The position numbers and the translations under genes are program-made. This document shows, piece after piece, positions 10,989 to 23,500 of a stretch of DNA of 64,000 nt (positions are counted from its first letter, which is position 1; each line of letters opens with the position of its first letter). The notes below the pieces were generated by a model. It saw nothing but the letters and a program-made list of their open reading frames with translations. It made no database searches and was not told the origin of the DNA. Source of the DNA: Anas platyrhynchos (lineage: Eukaryota > Chordata > Aves > Anseriformes > Anatidae); contig NC_092590.1 of assembly GCF_047663525.1 (NCBI RefSeq), positions 4,050,001 to 4,114,000 of the forward strand. Reading direction: 5' to 3'.

Positions 10989-13807
10989 TATACAGGAAAG
11001 AATGCCAGATACTCATTGCCTATGGCATGTGGGAGCACGCAATATCTCAAAAGGACCCAAAATGAGGAATATATCAAGTTGAAAAAGACGTGAAAAACTC
11101 ATTTCACAGCAGCATAGTTATTTCAGAGGCCAATTACTATGTAAAACAATAATAATGCAAAGAAAGTAGCAGCACGCATTAGTTTTGGCAATTGGAAACA
11201 GCATCTTCAGGGCCAATTAACTAAGCAGGCGGTTGGGTTAGTACTCACTCATGAGTGCACACACATCAAACCTTGACGTTCTCTATACAGCTACACAACA
11301 ATGTCATTCTCAGCTCTCAGTCATAGTCCTTAGCAGACCTTCTGCCAAACCACTCCAGCCCTCTCAGTGACATTACTCTTCAGTGACACAGCTTGTGCCT
11401 TCCTCTTGGAAAAACAAAACAAAACAAAAACTGCAGAGTGCTTCTTCAAAAAAAAAAAAAAAAATAGCAACTAGGTTATAAAACATGATGAGAAAACAAG
11501 GAAAGTGTCAAGTCCTGAAAGGTACAGCACACAAAAAACTGCTGCTGTTAAAGTGTCTGACTCACATTTACTCCAGATACATAAAGTGCTTTGGCACGTC
11601 CAGCATCACACCAACACAAGGCTCCAACCGCTGGGTGGCAGTGCTGTGGTAAAAAGCAGACAGCAACATCCGCTTTCCCTGCTAACCCCAATAGGAGAGA
11701 GCAATTCTTGCAAGCCTCTCCATTCCATCCTAGCTTTGCCCCAGTTGATTAGCAAAAAAAAAAAAGTATCACCTGAGGCAGCATCTCCACTGTTCTGTAA
11801 AGATGGTTTAAGTCATCTGCCAGCCAGCTTATTGCAAATTCAAAAAAAAAAAAAAACACATCGAAAAGCCAATTATCTTTTATGCAGTCATGAAATCAAA
11901 TGCAGCACTGCTTTGCAAAGAGCTTCAAGTCCATCTCCTGCAAAGTATTGAAGTATTTCCCTGCATTGAGGTGACTGCCTTAAGATTCTAAGGAAGATTG
12001 CTCTTACATTTCTATGCAACTTGCTTTTGCATGAGAAATCTATGGACTTAGTACTTAACATCTTGATAAAGTCCTGATAAGATAGGACATAAGGTTCAAG
12101 GCACAGCCAAGTGTCACAGTCCTCAGATCCATTCTTGTTTTAAATTGACGCAACTGCAGTAAGGCCAACAACTTCCAGCAGTGGAATAGTAGCATGAAGA
12201 CATTACACAGAGCAAGTTCCAGAATTTTAAGGTTAAGTACCTCATCCTCTCTGAAATTTAAATCCCAATCAACTCAGGTCTTTTGACATACGCTATGCAC
12301 ACAGAACCTCTGGTGCTTGAAAATAAACTGGAGAGTACCACCTGTGCATTGTACAGTAGTATGGGGCCTAAGGACAGAGTCACTGTCCCACATAGGAGCC
12401 CTAGCAGTGTCCTGCAACCTAGCAGGGTGAGGGTTAGCCCAGGTGACCCTCCCTGCCTGACAAAGATGGGGAAGAAACAACCTGGAAAGCAAAGGAAGCT
12501 TGCTGCCCCATGCCTTGCCCAGTCCACAGAGCCAAGAGAGCTCAGGGGAATTTCTCTAGGCCTCTTAACCCTGCCACAGGGGCAGCTCCACTGAAGTTCA
12601 GGCCCAGCAACTCTGTATCTACCTGCCCAACAGTGGGGTCTTATCAACAGTCTATAATGTGGCAAATGTGGGCAACTGACCCAAGCACTCATCCATCCCA
12701 TGCATGCTAAATAAGTGGCAGTCTTATCCAAGCAACTGTACCACACTGCATGTCTCTCTAGTATTAAAAAAGTACCATTTTTCTCAATAGCTGAAGGATA
12801 AGAAGAGGTCACACACCATTTATAGAGCCTAAGAGCCAGATATTAATTTTCAAGGACTGTAATAACTTTGATCTGTGCCAAAAAAAATAAATAAAAACCA
12901 CACATCACCATTCTAGATGTTTTACATGCACTGGCTTCTCTGTAAAATGAATTTACCTTTTCATTATTATTTAGTGACTGTGCTGGTATTCCATTTGTAT
13001 CGATTTTGTGCAGCAAGTAGGGGGGGAAACAGCCTCAGAAAATCTAATATAAAGACATGGAGACAGCAAACAATCATTGGAGTCCGTACCTTTACTCCAG
13101 AGGTCACATTTCTGTCTTTATTATGTTCATTTCAGGGCAAGAAAAAAAATCTGGACAGCAACAAACCAGAGCTGGTAATGGCAAGGACACATTCATCAGG
13201 AGCAGCACTGACAAAAAGCACAGCTGTGATGAAATCACACTCACCTTCACCATCAGGCTTGAACAACTATTTTGTCACCCAAATAAATACTCAAAACCAA
13301 CGATTTCTTAGCAGTGGTTCTACTCTTTAAGAGCATATGCTTGGGCATGGCTGAGTCAGTACATGTACTTTGATTGCAAACAAAGAGCAGTAATACGTCA
13401 CCACATTTGCCACCTTAGTGCTATCGTCACCACTGGCAACATCTACATCATCTATATCATAGTGTACTGGGCAGGGACACTAAAAAGCACCTTAAACATC
13501 AGGATAAAACAATTTTAATTTTAGCCCAGGAGATTCCAGAATGAATACTAAGTTATTTGTAATAGATTTCCAAGGACTCTTGATTTGAGGATTTTCATTA
13601 GTCTCCTTCCAGTCCAGACTGAGTTTTCTACAATGAGAGCCTGCATGCATTTCATGTTTCTGTTCCATAGAATGAGAAAAAAAAACAACACAAGAACAGG
13701 TAGAGGCAGAGCATAATACATTTAGTAGAACCATTCACCTTACCTACTGTGCTCACAGTAAAGAAAAATTAACAGGAAGATTTGAAGAACAGGAAAAAAA
13801 GAAATTG
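10989..13807. other. Non-coding stretch
   Basis: No exon or recognised repeat body. An A17 run lies at 11448-11464, with shorter A runs near 11755 and 11842. A 184-codon minus-strand frame (12258-12812) is the longest open frame but resembles nothing I know and has no splice context. Confidence 0.55.
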
Positions 13808-14341
13808 TAGGGAAGTGATCATCCCCCTGTACTCAGGTCTGGTGAGGCCGCACCTCAAGTACTGTGTTCAGTTTTGGGCCCCTCATTACAAGAAGGACAT
13901 GGAGGTGCTTGAGTGAGTCCAGAGAAGGGCAACAAAGCTGGTGAGGGGTCCAAAAAACCAGTCTTATGAGGAGCAGCTGAGGGAGCTGGGATTGTTCAGC
14001 CTGGAGGAGGCTCAGGAGCAACCTTATCACACTCTACAGGTACCTTAAAGGAGGCTGTAGCGAGGTGGGGTTGGTCTGTTCTGCCACATGCCTGGTGACA
14101 GGACAAGGGGGAATGGGTTAAAGCTGCACTGGGGAGGTTTAGGTTGGATATTAGGAAGAACTTCTTTATGGAAATGGTTGTTAGGCATTGGGATAGGCTG
14201 CCCAGTCACCATCCCTGGAGGTTTTTAAAAGAAAGGTCCTCTAGATGTAGAGCTTAGTGATATGGTTTAGTGGAGGACTGGGTACTGTTGGTAGAGGTTG
14301 GACTCCATCTTGGAGGTCTCTTCCAACCTAGATGATTCTGT
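13808..14341 (+). mobile_element. CR1 LINE, 3' fragment
   Basis: A 5'-truncated CR1 of about 535 bp. It starts in the C-terminal third of ORF2 (GTGATCATCCCCCTGTACTC at 13816-13835), runs through the terminal ORF2 codons (with stops and deletions) and the short 3' UTR, and ends in GATGATTCTG near 14331-14340. It aligns by eye with 47755-48310 and 55460-56004. Confidence 0.92.
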
Positions 14342-16393
14342 AGTTGTTCAAAAACAACTGCTTGCCCCAAAGCCAGTGAAGAACATCCTCATTGTTTAAG
14401 AATTTAAAAGGGGATTCCTGTTTCCTTAAAAGTTAAGGGTCATCCAAGTGTTAAAAAAATAGGTCCATAAACAATAACCAATGCCCTTAGTTCCCAGCAC
14501 TAAGATGTCTCAATCTTGAAGGGCCACCTGGATTTCTTGGGCTGTCCCTACTGATACAGTTCCCATACCTATCAGGATACAAAAAGCCTTCCTAATGCAG
14601 GGGGACATTTGAATAGTTAACTTGAGCACTGGGGCAAGTAGCATTTGCTCTTCTTTGTCCCACTGCTATTATCCACTAGGGTTTACATTGCTGCCCTTTA
14701 AAATTAGCACCCTCAAGACAAGACTTTTTGAAGCCATTCCAAAAATGTGGATCTCAGGTCTAATGAACTAAGGAACCAATTTGAAGCTACCACTGTTTTT
14801 CAAACAGCCTGCCTGCATGCTGGAGGATGGATGGACCAAGCAATGCTCTCATAACCATACAGACACACACTACTCATTAAGACCTTCTTGTAAGGTTTAC
14901 TACTGATCTGTACATTTTCTTGTGTTCTCCAAAGAGTAAAGACTTAATCATTAGTTCAGTAGGAGCTACTTATAACTCTGAAACTCAGCTTTAAAACAAG
15001 ACAATGACTTATTTGCCTTGCTAGATCTAACTTAACTTGCCTGCCATTGCATTCCTTATGTGAAGCTCAGTTTTCCTTTAAACAGTTTTACCTTAAGCAG
15101 GAACCAAACCGGTCTCTGCTGCTTCTTCCAAATCTCAGAATCCTGTTGCTGAAAGCACTTGAACATATCAGGCCATCCTAGTGAGCAAAGTGAAATTTTA
15201 TCACACAATGCACTTTAGCTGCTGGCAATCTACTCCAAAAGCATGACATAAAAGCATATCAGGCCATAAATTGACTATGAACGTTGTCTTAGGCATTCTG
15301 TATTTACACCCTCACCTTAACACTAGTTGTTCTATCTGTAGTTGAATATCTCACTGTATAGATGAGTAGTTCCCTTTATGCACACATTTTTATAGATTAA
15401 TAGTTTTTTGTGCACATTTGTGCATGCATACACATGCATTTTTAAATAAATTATTAGAGAAGTCTTCCTATGGACAAAACAAGCCAGCGAAGCTCCAGCT
15501 TAGAGCGCATATCCAGAGGTTACAACAACCATGTTCATTAGCTCCAATCCTGCACAACCAGTTCATCTTAATAGGACTACAGCAGCAGGTCAAAATTGAA
15601 TTACATTCAAACAAGGCAAAAGCCTCTGCTGCATCTCGCTTTTCGCAACTCCTTAACCCTCCCTCTTCAACAGAAACTTTTTATATAGGTCTATCATGCT
15701 GAACCTGAAAGTGTTATGGGCTGGTTCCCCATGCCTTCTTCCAAGATCACATATCTCAGAACAGGTTTCACAACCAGACGTCCAAGACCAAGTGAAAAAT
15801 GCAGTGTGCCTACGTAATACTCAATGAATACACATTTGGGTAACTGTATACAAATAACAGGAGGAAAGAAAGAACAGAAGCAAAAAACAGAAACCAAATC
15901 AGAAACCCTTATTTGTAAGACTATGTGCTAACAGTTTTAAGCAAGATTCTCAGGTCTAGTACAGTAAATTTCCCTATTCAGTGTTAAATTCAAAAATCTG
16001 TTTGCTATGGCAAAGTAAGACTTACAAAATCACTCATGGTTTGTTACAAAATTAGAAGCTCATTGTTCTTTTCCAGTTAATTATAGCTAAATTGGTTGCA
16101 TCTCCATGATGTGAGTTCAGGTTCTAATTTCAAGTTCAGTCTGCGTGACGACTCACTCCTACTCTAGACAGAAGAAACACTAAGCCATTTCTGTTCCTTT
16201 GAGTCTGGGGGGGAAGGAGAAAGTAAGGTTAGAGAACAGGTAGGAGCTCAGCTACAACATCATATGGTGCTTTGTGTTACGCAGAATTCTGTCAGTGTGA
16301 CCTTAAGTTTGTTACCAGGAAGTACAACTGTTTTGTTTAAACACACATACATAACAGCATAAATGCCACACGAGACCCATTAGAAATATAGAA
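14342..16393. other. Non-coding stretch downstream of GPAT3
   Basis: AT-rich sequence between the CR1 fragment and the likely 3' end of GPAT3. No exon, RNA gene or repeat body was recognised. Confidence 0.55.
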
Positions 16394-16399
16394 TTTATT
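16394..16399 (-). other. Candidate polyadenylation signal of GPAT3
   Basis: AATAAA on the minus strand, about 980 bases downstream of the GPAT3 stop. It is the first canonical hexamer I see there; an ATTAAA variant lies nearer, at 16931-16936. Its use is inferred. Confidence 0.4.
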
Positions 16400-17375
16400 T
16401 ACTCTTTACATTAAGACAGCAAGATATTGCAACTTCGAACATGCCATTTCATGTATCATAAACAACTTACAGATCCCTATGCTTACAGTTGTAGCTATTG
16501 CTAGCCCAAAACACCACAGAAGTGTATTTTGGCAAGGTTTCTTTAGACTTTAAAGCCTTTAGCAGCAATTTCTGCACAAGTGTTTTAAGACTACCCTTCA
16601 TAATAATACATGTCAAATCCTACATTATCCAGCTGCTTACTCTTACCTTTCCAGTTTGTGGTCTTGAGAAAATGACTTGATCACAGTAGCAGCGAGCAGT
16701 GAGATTGATGACTTGCCCATTTTTCTTCCCTCTGGTAGCAGTTCTCAGTAAACACAATTTCATGTTTTAAGGCCACCAAATTCCTCATGATCTTTGAACT
16801 GTGCTTTTGGCAGGGCAGCTCCTTTCCTGTCCTTTGAGTTCTATAGTCCTTGTGTCCCTTTCCCCTTGCACATCCAGGTGCAAGCTTACAGGAACAGTCA
16901 GTGATACAGTTCTGATATCATCTTAAAACATTTAATAAGTCTACTTCTAAGAAGTCTAAGCAACAGAAAAAGAAAATTGTTTAAAGCTTTGAAGTACCAT
17001 GAACAAGTATTCACAAAACCAGTGTCCTGACAGCATCTGTTCAGTGTACTTCCCTTCATCCTTAAAAGCTCAGGACAACTTCAGTGCTTTTTTTCCCCTT
17101 CCCTTTTGTCCCTTAACTCTTTCATGTGTTCCATTTGAACATACCCAGAGCTGCAGCACCTCAGAGCATGAAGATGCAGATGAGCAGGGAAGTGACAAGT
17201 GAAGAGGGAGAGATACAGGGACACTGCTCCTGGCAGGCTCTGCACCAGCCATACAGTGAATATGCATACACGAGGGATTTTGTTGCTCTGGTTTGTGTTA
17301 ATTTAAATTAGAAAAAGAAAAAATATTACTCCTGCTAAGGCTGGTTGTGCAATATTTGTTTCAAAGAGCCACCAT

Positions 17376-17502
17376 TCAGTCTGACTCTGTTCCTGTAGGC
17401 AGACATCCTACTGATCCATTTCTCACTAGCATCTTGCTGTAGTTTTTCTGCTGTTCTTCCTTGAAGCTATCTTTGACTTTAGCTCGTTTCAGGCCTCCAT
17501 CC
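17376..17502 (-). CDS. GPAT3: GPAT3 coding exon 12 and stop
   Basis: 127 bases, acceptor TTGTAG|GGATGG, TGA at 17376-17378. It encodes W-D-G-G-L-K-R and the charged F-K-E-E-Q-Q-K tail. The protein runs several residues past the usual GPAT3 end. Confidence 0.94.
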
Positions 17503-20500
17503 CTACAACAAAGCAAGAGAAAAGTAAACCTTTTCAGCAGAAATGTTATATAGTTTGACCAATCAGCCATTTGACTCAACTCTAGAGTTTTAACACACAA
17601 GGTGATTTGGAAATGGAGATGACAAGATGATTTCTTAACTTCTAAACCTGGACTTAAGTTGTTGGGGGGGCAGATTTTTTTTAAGCAGCACAAATGCCTT
17701 AAGTCTTAATGCATATGCAGTCCAAATCCAATATACCTACTAAAACAGCCTGATTTGGTGTTGCCAACAGGCTGCAACTAGAATAAAAATCTTGGCCTTT
17801 CTGGGTCACTATTTCCACTCAACTGCAGACGCAGTTCATCTTGTCCTAAACTGTAGCTATCTCATCTTAAACTCCAGCTGGGCCTCATAACTGAATTGAT
17901 TGGCCTCTTTTCCATCCCTTTTTTATACACACTTCAAGTACTCTTTTGTTCATTTTCTCATGAAGAACAACGTTAAACAAATGGTATTTAACACACACCT
18001 AAGAAGCAGCATGCCTCAAGATGTTAAGAGCCCAGAGAAGTCTGCATGTTCAAACAGCTCATACAGTTTAACAAGGATGGCATCACTCACCATGGAAGTT
18101 CAGTCAGTCCTCCTTGGTGAGCAATGGCTGACCTCACCCGGTTGGCAAACTGAACAGCATCTTCTCCTTCCTTCAAGTGTTTTAAATTCAACATAATTAG
18201 AAATAAATACAAGAACTTTCATCATACTTCTCATCTGCTGCTCCCAATTGATTCCATGCCAAATGATCCCCACCCCCATGACAATGTAACCCGAGGCTCC
18301 TATGTGATAAATAGGATCTTGTTTTTCAGCAGAACATTTGAGTTCAAGTACATTTTGCTCCAAAGGAATGCATGGAGCAGAAAATGGTTTTTAAGCTACA
18401 GATGTAGCCTTAACTCCAGCTGGTATTAGCAGCCATGTGTAACAGCATATTTACTGTTATTTGCATCCTTATTGCAATGCTGACAGTACCAGGCTGCACT
18501 CCACACCCTTTCCAGGGAAGACCCTCCCAGTACTACAATACATCAGGAAAAGTTAAGTCTAATCATAGACCAAAAAAGCACTCTTAGAAGTCCCATATCA
18601 AAATGAATGGGAGACGTGAGTGTGGCCAGGGGTTTGGAGAAGAGAGCCAAGACCCTGTGACACTTTCAGAAAGCGAGAAACTTAAACAGTCAGGCAGGCA
18701 GACACTCAATTACCTTTCTAACCATGGGTGGCATGTACCATACATTGCAAACAATGGCCCAGCTGGTCATGATCCGCAGCAGGTAGCTGACAATGTTGTA
18801 TTTGCTGCTATTCCAGAATGCATCTCCAAACTGAGGATCATACTGTAAGGGATCAAAAAAAAAAAGATAAAATCCCTTCCTCCACAGGCCGCCACAGCCT
18901 CTTGAATTTCAGTGGATGTTTTCAGTCACGGGCTAGGACTGTTTCAGTGCCATACATACCAGGATTCAACCAAGGCAGGTGGCCCACCACAAGAGCTACT
19001 GTGTTTTCATTAGCAGCCCCACTGAGACAACTTCCCACCACCCTGACAAAAACAGACCCCCAAGTCATTCTCAGGTTCAGCAGCCAGCTTCTTCCTCATA
19101 CCTTGATTGCGACAGGGTAGATTGTCCCTCCTATTTCAAAGCTCCCTTTCTTGAACATCATCACAGATGTATTATTTATACAGGTGCCTGTCCAGAAGAT
19201 AAAATCAAGTTGATATTTCACACAGCCTGCTACATTTCAGTAGCAACCCTACAGTAACATACAGGCTTTATACTGAAAAGCAAATGCAGACCCTTTATGT
19301 TAAGTATCTCTCCCCCGCTTGCTTGGATTCTTTGTCTTGTGACCAACTCCCTGAATGGAACCACAAGTATGAAAGAAAGCACAAGGCTGACATTAAATAT
19401 ATCATAAGTTCATCTTGCCCTGTAAATTATGTCTACTCATTTCTCCTGGCAGAACAACCACCAGCCAGGGACACAGTATTGTCTTAGTGTAATCTTCACT
19501 GAAAGACGAAAAATACAAAAAGCTAACACAGTAAGGATTTATCTGGGCACCACAAGTAATGAAAGCAAGAACAGAGACAAGTAAACACTGAATGAAGGAA
19601 AGGAGCAGTTAAGTTTCTTACCTTCTGGAAAAATTAAGATCGGAAGCTTGCTCTTATCTGCCACATGTTCCCTGAGCCTGTGGAAGCAACAAAGCTTAAA
19701 AAATCACTACTTTTAATCTTCTTTCCCTCCCCCTGCATGTGCATTAGTTACCAAACTCTTTGGTGAGAAATCAAAACTGTTTAATGGACATTAATGTGTA
19801 CCTTCCACTCTGTTTGCTACAAACCTTAACTGTTGTGCAAGGATTCCCTTGTGCCCCCTCCTACAAATTACTTCTATTAGTTTTAGATTTAAGGAAGCAA
19901 CTGTCTCCTCTCTTACTTATTTTATAAATTGTCTGGGAAGCCAACCTACATACACCATTAAGTCACTAACTGATCAACTCAACTTGCAGTAAGTTGCCTA
20001 CATCAGGAAAAAAAAACTTTGCAGTGCTCAGTCCAGGTTCTGCTTACTTAACAAGAAACTTCCTATTGCCAAAAGATACTTCAAAATACTACAGCTCACA
20101 TTACTTGAATAAACCTTTCTGAACTTAGCAAATCTGTCCTGATGTGCAGAGGGGAACAAGGTGGTAAAATAACTGCACACTATCCCTGCCAAAAGGCTCT
20201 TACAAATCAGCTGTTTGTCATCTGTGGATCCTGACTTTGTGCAAATCCTGTTTCCTGCTAAAGCCTCACTGCGCCCTTGTGCTTCTGTCTTTCCACAATC
20301 ACAACTCCTAATATAGGCCTTTCCAAAGTTTTACTTCCTAAACCACAGTCCTCAACTGTTCAATGACAGTTCAGGGATTACCCCAGTGGGGCCTCTTGTG
20401 CACTAGCACATACCAAAGCTGCACAAGCAATCCAATTCCCCACTCCAACCCACACCTCACCTTTTTGTCACTAGATGGCGGTCTTTAATTTCTGAGCGCT

Positions 20501-23500
20501 CAAACCAGACATGAGGACAGGCCTTCACAGTTGCTCTCTGAATGACTCCCATTAGTCCACCATGAACCTGGCCAACCTGCAAGCCCAGGAGACACATTAG
20601 CATACGAGACACCCAAAACAGTTTCACAGCATCCCTGATAGAAAAAATGTCATACCGGAAACCACAAGTCAGGGTTAAGCAATGTCTACAAAAAACATTA
20701 CAATGCATTTACTTGAACAGATCTAGAGGTATGTGTGAACACCTATCTCAATTATTTCCAACAGATTAAGAGCCTGACACTGATATTTTCAGGGCAACTT
20801 CACCAACACATAACCTGTAGTCAGACTCAAACAATTCTGTACTTTTCCCCAGTGCTTGAGGTAACTTGTCCACTAACTGAGAGAGCTAACACAACCAATA
20901 TTCCCTTGTTTTGCCATTCTCCCCTCATACCATTGCATAGCATCCATCATTGGTCAAAATGATCGCATCTATGGGTGATGTGTGGTTGGCAACACAAATG
21001 CCTCCTTTCTGAGGTTTGTTTTCCCTGCAATTACAAGATTTGCTGTTAGACTACCAGTAGTTCCCTGAGCACCACATGAAGCACGCAGCCCCGTAAAGCC
21101 ATCAGGTCTGTCAGCATCCAGCATTGACAAGGCCTGTGGGTCAGCAGCGAGCTGCCCACTTCCTAATGAGATACTCCCATCAAGGAGCACACGTGCTGTG
21201 TGCTGTTTTGTTACCATAACATGAGCTCACTGACCTGTTATGGTAATGGATAGTCCCAGACAGAGCTCTGACAAGAATCCGGGAGCACGTGAGGTGGACC
21301 ACTTCACTCAGATAGTTTTTCACACTGAAAGAGAAGACATAGGCATCTGGAGAATGCTGGAAAGCAGCTAGACACACACGCAATGTTCTTCTGCCTACTC
21401 AACTCAGGACTAGAAGACTTTCCTGGTACTCAGAGGGCTATTCCCAGCTCCACCACTCACTTGCTATGGCAGCTAGGCCACGAGGCATGGTATGTGCTTT
21501 TTCTTGTTTACCTAGACAAGGCAGTCATCTCAGGAGTTTTTCCCCCTCACAGTATCTCATTGGTATTTTTGTATTTAATACGCCTTGTTGAGTGTTTATT
21601 ATGAGAGCAAGAGGGGCTGATCAAAGCACCAGCCTCAGCCCCAAACTTGTCAAGAAGCCACCTCTACCAAGGCAGTGTATTTGTAGGTTGAGTGGACTGT
21701 CAGTACATAGTCCAGGTCACGTGAAACCATTCCTGTCTCAATACTGACTACTTTGCACTGACACAAGGCTACATAATCAGCCTTTTGACCCTCACACACA
21801 CCAAACACACTCACCTGCTGTTTGGCAGCTGTCCTACCAGTGTTGTCCCCACAATCATCGAGGTAATCCCAATAGCAGCAAGAGTAAAGCTGCAGAAGGA
21901 GACATGAAAGCAAAGTAGTTTTGTTTACTTTAACACCACCTCCCCTTCAAAATGAAAGGGATTAGCAAAGGTGAGTTACCCTGCAGATCCTTTACACAGT
22001 CAGTTCTAATTCACTACTAATTCCCTGACACACTGCAAATGATGGCCTAGCTAAGGCAGCAGTATCAGATGCCCTGATGCATGTAGTGTCAGAACTCACT
22101 GAGCTTTAGAGATCACAGCACTACATTCACATTGCCAATATATTTGACTTGGGAAAAGCAGTCACAGAAGACATGATCACTAGCCATCATCTGCTGTCTT
22201 GTGTCAAACAAGAGACAAATGCTCTGAATGCCTTCTTATCTACTCATAAGAGAGTTTAAGCAAGTTGTTCTCTATCTGTAATTTTTGCCTTTGGCTAAAA
22301 AACCTGGGGAGGCACAGATGGAAGTATTCCTCGAGTAGCAGAACCCCTCAGCACCCAGAAGCTTACCGTAGTGGCAGCAAGAAGCAGTACCGCACTATAA
22401 CCCCAATGACCCACACAACAGTGAGCCTCAGGCTGATGTAGTGGAAGTTGACATTAGTCCTTGTGAGGAGGTTCCAGGAGACCAGCTCTTCAGAGGAAAA
22501 CCTTTGGGTGACTTCATCTTCCACAATGGCCTCAAAGCCTTTTCTGCAGAAATAGAATATGTCGGAGAATTGGAACTCCATTCGATGTAGACCTGCAATT
22601 TCTTTCTCCATAGGCGTTTCATCTCTTTCTATGATACCTTGGGAAGGAAAGGGTAGCCATATGAAGAAGCAGTTCTATAAATTCATCATCCTCCAGAACA
22701 TTTGCAGCTGTTTTGCTTCAGGATAAAAATTTACAGCCAGGAGTACTCTTATGACAGCATGATCAGATGGGTAGCTGAACACCACATACCCTTCAGTAAC
22801 CCAGTTCTAGCTCCCCTTCCTATACCCCAAGCAAGCAACATACCAAGTTCTGGTGTGTAATGGAGGTGAAATAAGAAGACAAGCTATCTCCCACCACTTG
22901 ACACCTCCAGTTTGGCAATTTCATCCAAGACAATTCTACCCTTCCGAAGGTGATCAAATGCATACTTGCCCTCTCCACTAACTGCTCCTGGTGCTCTGTG
23001 TATTTAAGGTGTTCCATCTCCTCCGTGGCAGCTTCCCCACTTCCTAGCCCTGAATATCCCAGCTTCCCACAGCCATGGTCTATTAAGACATGCTCTACTG
23101 CTACCTGTCAAAGCCTGGACCAAACAGCTTCCATAGCATCTGCACAAGGACCAGCCATGAACAAATGTACCCACCTTCCTTAGGAGCACAAGTCTTTTTT
23201 ATAAGCACAGAGAGCCCCAATATTTTTATTTTAGTGTAAATCAAACAACAGAAGCCCTCCAGAGAACACCAGGTTTGAGAAAGTTGGAGGGTCCTCAATG
23301 TAATGTGGTCTGCTATTAATGGTTGCATTTCATTTTAACTCTGCTCACAGGATGTCTGGCAGTAGAAGAGTAACCTGGAGAGGTCAGAATCATGGTACAA
23401 GTATCAAGTATTTCTTCTCACTAGCACTTTTTTTGTTTATCTTGTTGTCAGATAAACACCTATTGGTCACTTGAGCTTTTGAAAGCAAGGGCAAGTCATG

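Noticed and set aside
12258..12812. 184-codon minus-strand frame
   Set aside because: No recognised family, overlapping alternative frames of similar length, no splice signals that make sense. An unknown repeat is not excluded.
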